From assembly GCF_001884185.1 (NCBI RefSeq), contig NZ_MAOE01000132.1, positions 51,572-115,571 of the forward strand: a stretch of DNA of 64,000 bases. Reading direction: 5' to 3'. Both the position numbers and the translations under genes were made by a program. Below, one piece after another: positions 1 through 9,049 of the stretch. Within the stretch, counting starts at the first letter, position 1. Every line of letters begins with the position of its first letter. The DNA is from Bacillus albus (GTDB lineage Bacteria > Bacillota > Bacilli > Bacillales > Bacillaceae_G). The notes below the pieces were generated by a model. It was not told the origin of the DNA. It made no database searches and saw only the letters and a program-made list of their open reading frames with translations.

Positions 1-1
1 T

Positions 2-241
2 GCTTTTTATAATCGTATCATTGATGAAGTAGTAGTGAACGATGTTCAAAAAAGAGTAATAGAAGATGAGAAATCTGTTTTTAATAAGGGACCAATTGCG
101 GTGAAATTGACGGACTATGGCCATGTCTCTTTAACGAATACTAGTTTAACTGAAATGATTCGTGAGGAAAAAACGAAACGTGTAATTACAGAAGATCAAT
201 ATGGAGAGCTTTTATATACTTTATTTGCTATTGAGTTGTGA
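2..241 (+). CDS. C-terminal part of an unidentified protein, cut by the window edge
   Basis: The reading frame is open from the first complete codon and ends with a TGA at 239-241, so about 79 C-terminal residues are visible. A GTG at 35 could serve as a start, but no ribosome site precedes it and the frame continues upstream, so a truncated longer gene is more likely. The fragment is soluble and charged (for example VNDVQKRVIEDEKSVF) with no motif I recognise. A strong terminator follows directly, which supports this being the true 3' end of a transcribed gene. Function unknown. Confidence 0.6.
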   Translation, partial: AFYNRIIDEVVVNDVQKRVIEDEKSVFNKGPIAVKLTDYGHVSLTNTSLTEMIREEKTKRVITEDQYGELLYTLFAIEL

Positions 242-254
242 TGTAACCAATAGC

Positions 255-290
255 TAGCCGGTTCTTATGCAGAATCGGCTATTTTATTTT
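255..290 (+). terminator. Rho-independent terminator after the first gene
   Basis: An 11-bp stem (255-265 with 271-281, one G-T pair) encloses a 5-nt loop and is followed by a T-rich tract. It lies 14 bases after the stop codon. Confidence 0.8.
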
Positions 291-379
291 AAAACTACTA
301 TTAAAGTTTGATTTTCTTAACAGATATAATACACTAGAACAGTATGAACAATGAATTTTGAATGTAAAGGAAGATTTTT

Positions 380-1033
380 ATGTCAATTATTGATAAATTG
401 AAACTTAATAAGTATACAAATATGGTCGTGATTAATGAACCAAGTGATTATGACATTTTTACAGGGAAAGAAACTGCATTTTCCAAAGATCATGATGCGA
501 TTTTTATTTTTGTAGAAACACTTGATGAAATGGTGAAACAAACGAATTTTATTGTAAGTAATGAAGAATTACTAATTGAAAAAGGTTATATATTCTTCGC
601 ATATCCGAAAAAAGGTAATCCTCGTTACAGTACGTTTATTCACCGTGATGAAATGTTTCCTGCATTAAGCGTTGGCGAAGATGGGTATGTAGGACAGAGT
701 GATATTAAATTTGCACGAATGGTAAGTATGGACGACGTCTTTACTGTTGTAGGCTTAAAGCGTGAAAAGAAAAAAGAGAAGAAAACGCCTGCTATGAGTC
801 AATGTGTCGCTGATTATGCAGATCGTATTAAAGATGTTGAAGCATTATTGGCTAATCATCCAAATGAACTTACGTTTTATCAAAGTTTAACACCTGGATA
901 TCAAAAAGATTGGGCACGTAATTTATTTTCTGTAAAACAAGAAAAAACACGCGATAAACGTCTTGAGAAAATGATTGAAATCCTTTCACAAGGCTATAAA
1001 ACAATTGAACTATTTCGTAAGAATAAAAAATAA
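380..1033 (+). CDS. YdeI/OmpD-associated (OmdA) family protein
   Basis: A 217-residue soluble protein starting at ATG 380 behind AAAGGAAG. Residues about 1-125 form an uncharacterised N-terminal domain. After a lysine-rich linker (KREKKKEKK) the C-terminal ~75 residues carry the pattern of the YdeI/OmpD-associated family: FYQSLTPGYQKDWARNLFSV followed by TRDKRLEKMIEILSQG. The family has been linked to bacteriocin or peptide tolerance in some bacteria, but its biochemical role is not established. The gene is monocistronic. Family assignment is fairly secure; function in this organism is inference. Confidence 0.75.
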   Translation: MSIIDKLKLNKYTNMVVINEPSDYDIFTGKETAFSKDHDAIFIFVETLDEMVKQTNFIVSNEELLIEKGYIFFAYPKKGNPRYSTFIHRDEMFPALSVGEDGYVGQSDIKFARMVSMDDVFTVVGLKREKKKEKKTPAMSQCVADYADRIKDVEALLANHPNELTFYQSLTPGYQKDWARNLFSVKQEKTRDKRLEKMIEILSQGYKTIELFRKNKK

Positions 1034-1159
1034 CGATTAGGAAATTCACAATGATGCAACAATTAATTATGCTTAGCACATTGAAAAAAGTATTCCTTTC
1101 AGTATACTAAAGTATGTTCTTATATTTAAATAATTAGCAAAAGAGAAAAGGTGTTTGAA

Positions 1160-2275
1160 ATGAAATCGTATATTGTAGTTGGAGCTGGTATTTTAGGAGC
1201 GTCTACTGCTTATCATCTAGCTAAAGCAGGTGCGAACGTTACTATCGTGGATCGCCAACAATTAGGTCAAGCAACTGATGCAGCAGCTGGTATTGTATGC
1301 CCTTGGCTTTCACAGCGTCGTAATAAAGCGTGGTATAAAATCGCTAAAGGCGGTGCGCGTTATTATTCTTCTTTAATTCAGCAATTAGAAGAAGACGGTG
1401 AAACAGATACAGGATATAAGCGTGTAGGTGCAATTAGTTTACATACTGATGAGAAAAAGTTAGATAAAATGGAAGAACGAGCTTACAAACGACGTGAAGA
1501 TGCACCAGAGATTGGAGAAATTACACGTTTATCTGCTAAAGAAACGAAAAAATTATTCCCGGCATTATCAGAAGAATACAGTTCTGTTCATATTAGTGGC
1601 GCTGCACGAGTAAACGGAAGATCATTGCGTAATGCATTAATAAGTGCTGCGAAAAAACATGGTGCAACTTTTATTAAAGGTGATGCAGAATTAGTCTGTG
1701 AAGGTAATCTTATTACTGGAGTTAAAGTAAATGACGAAACAATGGTAGCGGAAAAGGTAATTGTAACTGCAGGCGCATGGGCGAATGAAATATTGAATCC
1801 ATTAGGTGTTAATTTCTTAGTTACGTTCCAAAAAGGACAAATTGTTCACCTGCAAACGGAAAATACAGCAACAGGCAATATGCCAGTTGTTATGCCACCA
1901 AACGATCAATACATTTTAACATTTGACGATGGTCATGTCGTAATTGGAGCTACCCATGAAAACGAAACCGGCTTCGATCATCGTGTAACAGCAGGTGGTT
2001 TACATGAAGTATTCCATAAAGCATTAACAGTTGCACCTGGTTTAGAAAATGGTACTATGCTTGAAACGAGAGTTGGATTTAGACCATTTACGCCAGGATT
2101 CTTACCTGTAATTGGGCCACTTCCTAACTTTGAAGGTATTCTCGTTGCGAACGGATTAGGTGCTTCAGGTTTAACTGCCGGCCCATATTTAGGATCAGAA
2201 TTAGCTAAACTAGCACTTGGTCAAACAATTGAATTAGATTTAAACGATTATGACGTTGCGGGTGCAATTGAATAA
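1160..2275 (+). CDS. FAD-dependent oxidoreductase, D-amino-acid oxidase (DAO) fold
   Basis: A 371-residue flavoprotein. The N terminus has a Rossmann dinucleotide-binding motif, VVGAGILGASTAYHLAKAG, and an acidic beta-2 end (VTIVDRQQ). The C-terminal GFRPFTPGFLPVIGPLP and ANGLGASGLTAGPYLG segments are typical of glycine/D-amino-acid oxidase relatives. I prefer ATG 1160 to the in-frame GTG at 1151 because the AAAAGG at 1146-1151 then sits about 8 bases upstream. The substrate is probably an amine or D-amino acid but cannot be read from the sequence. It stands alone with a strong terminator behind it and is distinct from the FAD subunits of the hydroxyproline locus at 54-59 kb. Confidence 0.85.
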   Translation: MKSYIVVGAGILGASTAYHLAKAGANVTIVDRQQLGQATDAAAGIVCPWLSQRRNKAWYKIAKGGARYYSSLIQQLEEDGETDTGYKRVGAISLHTDEKKLDKMEERAYKRREDAPEIGEITRLSAKETKKLFPALSEEYSSVHISGAARVNGRSLRNALISAAKKHGATFIKGDAELVCEGNLITGVKVNDETMVAEKVIVTAGAWANEILNPLGVNFLVTFQKGQIVHLQTENTATGNMPVVMPPNDQYILTFDDGHVVIGATHENETGFDHRVTAGGLHEVFHKALTVAPGLENGTMLETRVGFRPFTPGFLPVIGPLPNFEGILVANGLGASGLTAGPYLGSELAKLALGQTIELDLNDYDVAGAIE

Positions 2276-2276
2276 T

Positions 2277-2312
2277 AAAAAAGATTAGGATTCGCTCCTA
2301 ATCTTTTTTATT
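2277..2312. terminator. Bidirectional terminator between convergent genes
   Basis: A 14-bp perfect stem (2277-2290 with 2296-2309) with a 5-nt loop, flanked by A and T tracts. It can stop transcription from the FAD gene on the plus strand and the NUDIX gene on the minus strand. Confidence 0.9.
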
Positions 2313-2317
2313 TACAG

Positions 2318-2767
2318 CTAACTCTTTAATTGCTTTAATAACCTTTTATTTAATTCCCATAATGCTGTTTTGTTACTATCCCACTTTAAAAGCGTTACTG
2401 CTTCCTCAAAGCATAACCATTTATAATTGGAGTGTTCTTTGGATAATGAAATGTTTTTTGTAGAAACTTGGACTCCAAAAGAAAATTCTTTTATTACATA
2501 AACATCATCTCCCCAAAGAAATTCTCCAACTACATCTTCTACTGGTAGTGAAGACACAGAATCTAATTCTATATAAGGAAATTCTCTTAAAATACCAGCT
2601 TCTTCAAACGCTTCCCGTTTTGCTGATTCAATAGGAGTCTCACCATCTTCTCCACCACCAGCAATTCCTTGCCAATAACCATAATCACTTCGGTTAAAAA
2701 TAGCGTATTGAATAGTATCTTCAGTTATTATATAAGGAAATATTAATACTTGATATGGCGCTCTCAT
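2318..2767 (-). CDS. NUDIX hydrolase
   Basis: A 149-residue protein with a complete NUDIX box: the G-x5-E-x7-R-E-U-x-E-E-x-G-U signature is met by GGGEDGETPIESAKR followed directly by EAFEEAGI. NUDIX enzymes hydrolyse nucleoside diphosphates linked to another group, but the substrate cannot be predicted from this box. AAGAGG precedes the ATG. It is one of five NUDIX genes in the window (one broken). The NUDIX call is secure; substrate unknown. Confidence 0.9.
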   Translation of the reverse strand: MRAPYQVLIFPYIITEDTIQYAIFNRSDYGYWQGIAGGGEDGETPIESAKREAFEEAGILREFPYIELDSVSSLPVEDVVGEFLWGDDVYVIKEFSFGVQVSTKNISLSKEHSNYKWLCFEEAVTLLKWDSNKTALWELNKRLLKQLKS

Positions 2768-2815
2768 TGTATAACCTCTTCCTGAAAATAAACTTTAAAT
2801 AAATATGAATAATTG

Positions 2816-3073
2816 TTAATTATTATATGGAGTGGGTGTTCTTTTGAATATAAATGCCACGGATAAAATAAAGATTACAGCCTTCAAACTTCCCCAATAC
2901 GGATATACAGCACGATCTGTTAAACTAGCATATTGAAAGATATTCTCTAAAACGAAAATTCCTATCATGACTGCTAAGAGGAATGAAGTTGATCCATATG
3001 TGCCATTGCGATAGAGGGTAAATAAGTATATTGCACATGTAAGTGGTACGATGATTTGTAGTAAGATTGCCAT
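2816..3073 (-). CDS. Small membrane protein of unknown function
   Basis: An 85-residue hydrophobic protein with three likely membrane segments: about residues 1-22, 28-48 and 60-77. A short basic tail KRTPTPYNN follows. GGGGGA lies 6 bases upstream of the ATG on the minus strand, which supports translation. I do not recognise the family. It lies 48 bases upstream of the NUDIX gene on the same strand and might be cotranscribed with it. Confidence 0.6.
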   Translation of the reverse strand: MAILLQIIVPLTCAIYLFTLYRNGTYGSTSFLLAVMIGIFVLENIFQYASLTDRAVYPYWGSLKAVIFILSVAFIFKRTPTPYNN

Positions 3074-3274
3074 GGATTGTCCCCCTAATTTTTATTCTAT
3101 ACTTTTATCATATCAAAAAATGTAATAAAAAGGTATATAAGTTAATTGATGTTAAACAGAAAACAGGCTTGTACGAACAGAGATATTACGACTTCATGTC
3201 TATAGTTTGATACTAATTGAACTACTCTAATCATATTCTTCTATATAAAAGAAATAAAAAAGGGGGGAAGTTAA

Positions 3275-4705
3275 TTGACAAAAATTAAGGTTCGTTTACG
3301 GCCCATCGTTCATAACTTAAATTTACCGACTGTAATAAAAACAGCTATACTTCCAGGTGAAACGACCGAAAGGCTATTTATCGCAACTCAATTAGGAGAG
3401 GTTTTTTACATAGGAGACGATGCTATAAAGACATTTTTAAATATACGTCACCGAATTATTAAATTAGGTACATTTGAAGAAGGCGTTTCTAGTAGCGGTT
3501 ATGATGAACGCGGCTTACTAGGACTAGCGTTTCATCCGCAATTTAATCACAATGCCTTATTTTATCTTCATTATTCAGTAGCCGGGACTCAAGGGCCAAG
3601 AGCGCTTTCAAAACAATTTAAACCGAATCCTTGTGACGAGAAAACTTTAAACTTAAAGTGGACAAATAGAGATACTCAATATGATCATATCGATACAATT
3701 GAAGAATGGATTTTACAATCAAACGGTAAACCTCAAAAAAGAAGAACTTTACTTAATATAAGAAGGCCATTTTTTAATCATAACGGCGTAAACAGCTTAA
3801 ACTTTTCACCTGAGACTGGAAAACTTGTTTTTACAAATGGAGATGGTGGTTCTGGCTATGATCCGTTTAATTTAAGCCAGGATGATTTAGAAATAGCGGG
3901 TAAAATAATTGAAATCGATGTAAGTAGAGATACATTCATAACCAATCCTCCAGTAGTTACACGCTTTAATGAACTTCCTTTATCTATACAAGAAACACTT
4001 ACAGTCATTGCAAAAGGCGTTCGTAATATTACAGGTATTTCATTTCAAAGGTTTCATAATCAACATATCAAATATGCCGGTAACGTCGGACAAGATATTG
4101 TAGAGTCTATTTTTTCTTTTGTTCTATATAAACCAATACCAGTTACCGAAATCGTTCAAACTCATTTAATGAGAGGTACACTTGATCAATATGGATTTAT
4201 TAATTTTGGGTGGAGAGGATGGGAAGGAGAATTACCAACTTCTTTTATAAGACACTGTTCTGAGAATCCAACTTTAGATGAGAGAATAATGGCTTATTAT
4301 AATGAAACTATAGAAACATCAGTGCAGCGTATACAGCCTCTAATTAGTTATTATCATAAAGATTCCAGACCAGATAAATTTGAAGGAACTTCCCTTACTG
4401 GAGTTCAGCCGTATATGGGAACTGCCATTTCTAGTTTGACTGGTAGTATTGTGTTTACTGATCTTGCTAAAAAAGAAAAATCGCAGTCTTCAGTAAAAGG
4501 TGCGTTAGCTTATTCTAGAGCTGGTACGCACGGTAAACATACTGACTTTCATATTATTGAAACACATTATGATTTCGGTGAGCAGGAAGCTTATTATATG
4601 AGTTTAGGAACAAATTTGGATCAAACTAGATTATATTTAGGAGTTTACGGTTCTATGAAAGTAACTGATTTTAACAAAGGTACTATTTTTGAAATCGTCC
4701 CTTAA
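3275..4705 (+). CDS. PQQ-dependent sugar dehydrogenase-like (glucose/sorbosone dehydrogenase) beta-propeller protein
   Basis: A 476-residue protein that starts with TTG at 3275 behind a strong GGGGGGAAG site; there is no ATG nearby. The order of motifs fits soluble glucose/sorbosone dehydrogenase propellers: an early ERLFIATQLGEVFYI blade, then ERGLLGLAFHPQF (the GLLGxAFHP hallmark), an FNHNGVN segment, LVFTNGDGGSGYDPFN, and GVRNITGISFQ. No signal peptide is visible, which is unusual because most characterised members are secreted. Whether it binds PQQ is unknown, and no PQQ biosynthesis genes occur in the window. Fold assignment is good; enzymatic activity is inference. Confidence 0.75.
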   Translation: MTKIKVRLRPIVHNLNLPTVIKTAILPGETTERLFIATQLGEVFYIGDDAIKTFLNIRHRIIKLGTFEEGVSSSGYDERGLLGLAFHPQFNHNALFYLHYSVAGTQGPRALSKQFKPNPCDEKTLNLKWTNRDTQYDHIDTIEEWILQSNGKPQKRRTLLNIRRPFFNHNGVNSLNFSPETGKLVFTNGDGGSGYDPFNLSQDDLEIAGKIIEIDVSRDTFITNPPVVTRFNELPLSIQETLTVIAKGVRNITGISFQRFHNQHIKYAGNVGQDIVESIFSFVLYKPIPVTEIVQTHLMRGTLDQYGFINFGWRGWEGELPTSFIRHCSENPTLDERIMAYYNETIETSVQRIQPLISYYHKDSRPDKFEGTSLTGVQPYMGTAISSLTGSIVFTDLAKKEKSQSSVKGALAYSRAGTHGKHTDFHIIETHYDFGEQEAYYMSLGTNLDQTRLYLGVYGSMKVTDFNKGTIFEIVP

Positions 4706-4779
4706 CATGATAGACACTCTCGGAATTATTCATTATATAATCGTCCACTGTATAATTAGATATCTTTAGGGGGATTTTG

Positions 4780-5352
4780 ATGAATCACTTTAGAAACTAT
4801 TGGTATCAACCTATGATCGCGTATGATACCAATTTTGTTCATAATAGAAAGATGACGCCAGCAAAGAGGTTAGTGATTACATCATTACTCGGTTCACTTG
4901 CTGCTATTTTACAATCTGCAGGGAACTTAATCCCTGGTATCGGCTTATTTATTAGTCCTTTTGCTACTCTGCCGATTTTTCTTGCTATTTGTTATTCTAT
5001 TCGCGAGGGAATACTCTCGTATATTATTACTATTCTCCTTTTATTTATTATTGAGCCAAGTGAATTAATTGTCTTTCCTTTTACTACAGGTTTATTAGGT
5101 ATAGCGTTAGGAGTATCTTTTATACAATTCAAGAGAAAGATTTTGGTTGTTTCCTTTTCGGCGATATGTTTACTTATAGGAATTATGGTCGTTCTTGATG
5201 TCTTTCGATTTCCTGTATTAGGTCCTACTGTTCATACAACTTTGGATATAAAAATTATTCTATCAATATTTATTATGAGCTTTCTATACTGTTGGATTTA
5301 TGCAGGCTTTTGTAGAATAATGTTGAATAGAGTATATAAAGTATGGACTTAA
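4780..5352 (+). CDS. Multi-pass membrane protein resembling ECF-transporter S components
   Basis: A 190-residue protein starting at ATG 4780, with AGGGGG 7 bases upstream. After a ~28-residue cytoplasmic N terminus, five or six hydrophobic segments follow (about residues 30-52, 57-74, 78-94, 98-115, 120-140, 155-178). The region AKRLVITSLLGSLAAILQ followed by P-G-I-G and a P-rich helix (LPIFLAICYSIREG) recalls substrate-binding S components of energy-coupling-factor vitamin transporters. No ATPase or T component is nearby, so a shared ECF module would be needed. The family call is tentative. Confidence 0.45.
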   Translation: MNHFRNYWYQPMIAYDTNFVHNRKMTPAKRLVITSLLGSLAAILQSAGNLIPGIGLFISPFATLPIFLAICYSIREGILSYIITILLLFIIEPSELIVFPFTTGLLGIALGVSFIQFKRKILVVSFSAICLLIGIMVVLDVFRFPVLGPTVHTTLDIKIILSIFIMSFLYCWIYAGFCRIMLNRVYKVWT

Positions 5353-5391
5353 CAATTTCTCATATATTTTCAAAGATTGGAGATTTAATTC

Positions 5392-5955
5392 GTGTATAAC
5401 GTTAAAATTAGAAGGCCAAATAAAGATGATGTAGATGAATTAAATTTGTTTTTTCGTCTTGTTATTACTCATACATTTAAAAATGAGGGGTTATCACAAT
5501 TATTGGATGACATAGAAAATGAAATACATACGAAAAAACAGTATTTGAAAAATGATGTGGAGAGTAACGGAGAAAGTCGTTACTTTTTATTAGCAATTGA
5601 TACAAGTAACGATAAAATCATTGGAACAATTGAAATCGGTCCAGCAAGTACATTGATTCATAGTTGTACAGGTGGTGTTCTTAAAGATTTATATGAAATA
5701 GGAACAGTATTTGTATTACCTGAATATCAACGAAATGGCATAGGCAATGTATTGCTAAACGCAATGTATATTACGTTACTTAGCAGAGGGATAACAGAAT
5801 ACTGTTTAGATAGTGGATACAAAAAAGCGCAAAGTATATGGGCGAAGAAGTTTGGAGAACCTAGTTATGTACTGAAGGATTATTGGGGAGAATCAAGTGA
5901 TCATATGATTTGGAAGAAGAGTTTACATGATACTCCTATAATATTTGAATTATAA
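5392..5955 (+). CDS. GNAT family N-acetyltransferase
   Basis: A 187-residue protein starting with GTG at 5392 (TTGGAG 9 bases upstream). The acetyl-CoA loop is readable as EIGTVFVLPEYQRNGIGNVLLNA (V-x-P-x-Y-Q-x-x-G-I-G), about residues 102-124, followed by a helix and the typical YKKAQSIWAKKFG segment in place of the usual Y-x-K-x-G-F. The protein acetylates a small molecule or a protein amine using acetyl-CoA; the substrate cannot be told. It lies 39 bases after the membrane protein gene and may share its transcript. Confidence 0.8.
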   Translation: MYNVKIRRPNKDDVDELNLFFRLVITHTFKNEGLSQLLDDIENEIHTKKQYLKNDVESNGESRYFLLAIDTSNDKIIGTIEIGPASTLIHSCTGGVLKDLYEIGTVFVLPEYQRNGIGNVLLNAMYITLLSRGITEYCLDSGYKKAQSIWAKKFGEPSYVLKDYWGESSDHMIWKKSLHDTPIIFEL

Positions 5956-6032
5956 AATGAAATATGCCTCTGAACGTAGCTTTTCTTACATATGTATGCT
6001 ATTATTTATCTTTATAATAAAAGAGGACGTGA

Positions 6033-6413
6033 ATGAACTTGATTAAAATTAATATTCCTGAAGCTGATGTTTCAATTACTGAACGTAAACAAGTTATTAA
6101 AGGAGACGAGCCAATAATCACTCCAATTAATGGTTTTATTGATTTCCACTTGTTCCCTAGAGATAAAGGCGGCATTTTTATGTTTTACAATATTAATGAC
6201 GAACTTCTTTTCGTAGGTAAAGCTCGTAAAATTAGACAACGTATTAAGAAGCATTTTGAAGACAATGTTTCACCAATTAAAAATCATCGTGATGAAGTAT
6301 ACCGCATTGATGCATGTATCGTAGAAGATCCAACAGAAAGAGAAATTTACGAAACATATATCATTAATGAATATAAAGCAAAATATAACGTTGATAAAGT
6401 ATTCTATAAATAA
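6033..6413 (+). CDS. Stand-alone GIY-YIG nuclease-domain protein (UvrC N-domain-like)
   Basis: A 126-residue protein, AGAGG 6 bases before ATG 6033. After a ~45-residue N-terminal extension it holds a compact GIY-YIG-like fold: GGIFMFYNINDELLFVGKA takes the place of G-I/V-Y-x-Y, followed by RKIRQRIKKHF (the conserved arginine helix), a histidine region and ETYIINEYKAKYNV with the metal-binding glutamate and terminal N. This matches the N-terminal nuclease domain of UvrC, but nothing else of UvrC is present. The first GIY is degenerate (GIF). Likely a DNA-cleaving or repair-related protein; function unproven. Confidence 0.7.
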   Translation: MNLIKINIPEADVSITERKQVIKGDEPIITPINGFIDFHLFPRDKGGIFMFYNINDELLFVGKARKIRQRIKKHFEDNVSPIKNHRDEVYRIDACIVEDPTEREIYETYIINEYKAKYNVDKVFYK

Positions 6414-6418
6414 GTACA

Positions 6419-6460
6419 AAAAAACAATCCCAGTACATAGACTGGGATTGTTTTTTATTT
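6419..6460. terminator. Strong bidirectional terminator
   Basis: A 16-bp perfect stem (6419-6434 with 6441-6456), 6-nt loop, ending in a run of T. It separates the GIY-YIG gene from a convergent small membrane gene. Confidence 0.9.
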
Positions 6461-6464
6461 AAAT

Positions 6465-6671
6465 TTAGTCCTCATATTTTTTTCCTATTTTTAAATGATT
6501 AGCCACAATAAAACAGCATACCCCTATACATATAAATACAATTCCAATCGTTTTATGCTTTCCTTCAAAGATAGGAATATCAGAAATAACATTTGTCATA
6601 CATAACCCTATAAACACAAGGATAGGTCCTATCCATAGTAATACATTGCCGAATTTCGTATGTTGCCACAT
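6465..6671 (-). CDS. Small two-helix membrane protein
   Basis: 68 residues with two hydrophobic helices (about residues 9-27 and 41-60) and a basic tail KIGKKYED. I chose the ATG at 6671 (start MWQHTKFG) because GAGGGGG lies 6 bases upstream; an in-frame ATG 54 bases further up has no such site. No family recognised. Downstream it shares the bidirectional terminator. Confidence 0.6.
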   Translation of the reverse strand: MWQHTKFGNVLLWIGPILVFIGLCMTNVISDIPIFEGKHKTIGIVFICIGVCCFIVANHLKIGKKYED

Positions 6672-6801
6672 AATAACCCCCTCACTCTTTTTACATATAT
6701 ATCCATAAAATGAAAGTGAATTCATAGAGAAATATAGTTTTTTTCATATCGAAAAATTAACCTTCATATATTGGTACAAGCAAACAAGAAAGGGGACCAT
6801 C

Positions 6802-7581
6802 ATGAATTGGTTAGAAGCTTTTATATTAGGGATCATACAAGGTTTAACAGAGTTTTTACCGATAAGTAGTACAGGTCATCTTTATTTAGGAAGGCATTTG
6901 TTCCAATTAGATGAAGCGGGATTATTTTTAGATACGATGCTTCATATTGGAACTTTACTTGCAGTGTTTATTTATTACAAGAAAGAATTTTTATATTTAA
7001 TTAAAAATCCATTTTCAAAACTCATGCTACTACTTATTGTCGGGACGATACCTGCAGTCGTAATCGGTTTATTATTTAAAGACTTCTTTGAGGATATTTC
7101 AAAAACAGGTATTACGATTGGTTGGGAGTTTTTAGTGACAGGATTCTTTCTCTATATGGCGGATAAACAAAAGAATGGTCGTAAAAAAATGGACGACATT
7201 ACATATAAAGATGCATTTATTATCGGTTCCTTTCAAGCGGCTGCTATTTTTCCAGCAATTTCTCGTTCTGGTATGACAATCGTCGCTGCATTATGGAGGA
7301 AGTTAGACCGCGAAACTGCTGCTTACTTTTCTTTTTTATTATCAACACCAGCTATAGTAGGAGCAATTATTTTGCAGTTTGCAGATGTTTTTCAAGGAAA
7401 AGCAGAATCTATTTCTAATACATCTTTAATTGTCGGGACGTTATCAGCAGCATTTTTCGGTTACATAGCTGTTTCATGGATGATTCAATACTTAAAACGG
7501 CACTCTTTAAAAGTATTCGCGTATTACGTCTGGGGATTAGGCATTATAATTATAACGTTGCAATATACCCATGTGTTTTAA
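6802..7581 (+). CDS. uppP: Undecaprenyl-diphosphatase (BacA/UppP family)
   Basis: A 259-residue polytopic membrane enzyme that dephosphorylates undecaprenyl diphosphate to regenerate the lipid carrier for peptidoglycan synthesis. Overexpression of the family gives bacitracin tolerance. Both conserved regions are present: GLTEFLPISSTGHL near residue 14 and FPAISRSGMT near residue 154, carrying the catalytic Glu, Ser and Arg. Length is normal. AAAGGGGACC precedes the ATG. Bacillus cereus group genomes usually have several copies of this family, so this is probably one of several paralogues. A terminator hairpin follows. Confidence 0.92.
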   Translation: MNWLEAFILGIIQGLTEFLPISSTGHLYLGRHLFQLDEAGLFLDTMLHIGTLLAVFIYYKKEFLYLIKNPFSKLMLLLIVGTIPAVVIGLLFKDFFEDISKTGITIGWEFLVTGFFLYMADKQKNGRKKMDDITYKDAFIIGSFQAAAIFPAISRSGMTIVAALWRKLDRETAAYFSFLLSTPAIVGAIILQFADVFQGKAESISNTSLIVGTLSAAFFGYIAVSWMIQYLKRHSLKVFAYYVWGLGIIIITLQYTHVF

Positions 7582-7610
7582 TTATAATGGTAAAGAAGTT
7601 AATTAGTTTA

Positions 7611-7650
7611 AGATCCTGTTTCATTCATAAAAAACAGGATCTCTTTTTAT
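7611..7650 (+). terminator. Terminator after uppP
   Basis: An 11-bp perfect stem (7611-7621 with 7632-7642) followed by a T-rich tract. It ends just before the ribosome site of the next gene, so that gene needs read-through or its own promoter inside this segment. Confidence 0.75.
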
Positions 7651-7663
7651 TAAGGGGGAAAAT

Positions 7664-8986
7664 ATGTTTAATAAAGCTATCGTTATTGGCGGAAGTATCG
7701 CAGGAAAGCTTGCAGCAAAAGCATTATCAACTGCTTTTAAAGAAGTAATCATTATAGAAGCCGGTGAAAGATGGGATGGAAAGTCCTCGAGAAAAAGAGT
7801 CCCACAAAGTAATCATCCTCATGTGTTATTAAAAGGTGGAGAAAAAGCCATTGAGGAATTGTTTCCTAATATTACGAATGAATTAATAGAAGCAGGTAGT
7901 GTCGTACATAACTTTACTCGTGATTTAAAATGGCATCAATTTGGTTTATGGAAACAACCATTCACAGGAGAAGTACATATGATTCAACAAAGTAGATTTT
8001 TGCTTGAATGGCATATTCAAAAACGAATAGATCAGGTTTCTAATATTACTATTAAATATGAGACATTGATTGAAGGGATATTAATAGATGGAAAACGTAA
8101 CAAAGTATGTGGAGTAAAAGCAAAATGTTTAGAGACTGGTACACAAGAAGAAATTCAAGCAGATATAGTTGTTGATGCAAGTGGATTCGGTTCAAAAAGT
8201 ATAGCATGGTTACGTGAATATAATATCGAAGTGCAAGAAGAGAAAGCGCGTATTGATTTATTTTACACAACTAGAATGTTTAAACTTAAAGAAAATGAGA
8301 AATTAGATTACTGTAATACGCTAATGTCTCCAAGTTTCCCTGACAATCCGTATGGCGTCCTTATTCAAACGATTGAGGATCATCGTTATTTTGTTACTTT
8401 CAGTGGATATGCAAATGAAAAAGCGCCACAAACAGATGAGGAATTTTATAATTTTGCTGAAACTCTATCAATTTCTAATGTGACAGATTTTCTAAATAAA
8501 GCAGAAGCAATTTCAAATATCCAAACGTACAAAATCCCATATCAAGTACGTAGGCGATTTGATTTAGTGGATAATCTACCCGAAAGATTGTTAGTAGTTG
8601 GGGATGCGCATTGTCGTTTCGATCCTGTTTTCGGTCAAGGTGTTTCAGTTGCTGCTATGGAAGCTCACCAATTACAGGTACTTTTGCAAAGAAAACAAAA
8701 GCTTGATAGTGCATTTACACAGCAATTTTATAAAGAGACTGCTCATATTATACAAACTCCATGGGAGATGACTACAACGGAAATATCGCGTCATCCTCAG
8801 TTAAAAAGAGAATTAACGATAAAGCAAAAATTTCAGCTTTGGTATACGAAACAAATTTATCAACTATCCGCAAGTGACTCTGACGTTTATATTCGATTAG
8901 TAAGAGTGATGAATTTAATTCGTAGTCCATTTCACCTATTTCATCCGAAAGTACTATTTGCTGTATTACTGAAGAAAAAGAAATAG
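7664..8986 (+). CDS. FAD-dependent oxidoreductase/monooxygenase-like protein
   Basis: A 440-residue flavoprotein with AAGGGGG 7 bases before the ATG. The N terminus AIVIGGSIAGKLAAKAL is a Rossmann FAD-binding motif. A second FAD-contact motif, VVGDAHCRFDPVFGQGVS near residue 315, is the GD motif of the p-hydroxybenzoate hydroxylase/halogenase/geranylgeranyl-reductase superfamily. VDASGFGSKS lies in the middle as expected. The substrate is unknown, and no biosynthetic neighbours give a clue. Superfamily assignment is secure. Confidence 0.82.
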   Translation: MFNKAIVIGGSIAGKLAAKALSTAFKEVIIIEAGERWDGKSSRKRVPQSNHPHVLLKGGEKAIEELFPNITNELIEAGSVVHNFTRDLKWHQFGLWKQPFTGEVHMIQQSRFLLEWHIQKRIDQVSNITIKYETLIEGILIDGKRNKVCGVKAKCLETGTQEEIQADIVVDASGFGSKSIAWLREYNIEVQEEKARIDLFYTTRMFKLKENEKLDYCNTLMSPSFPDNPYGVLIQTIEDHRYFVTFSGYANEKAPQTDEEFYNFAETLSISNVTDFLNKAEAISNIQTYKIPYQVRRRFDLVDNLPERLLVVGDAHCRFDPVFGQGVSVAAMEAHQLQVLLQRKQKLDSAFTQQFYKETAHIIQTPWEMTTTEISRHPQLKRELTIKQKFQLWYTKQIYQLSASDSDVYIRLVRVMNLIRSPFHLFHPKVLFAVLLKKKK

Positions 8987-9049
8987 AAGGAAATTAATTG
9001 ATTGAAAAAGAATATATAACAGTTAGTAGATATAGAAGGAGTAGTCAAG

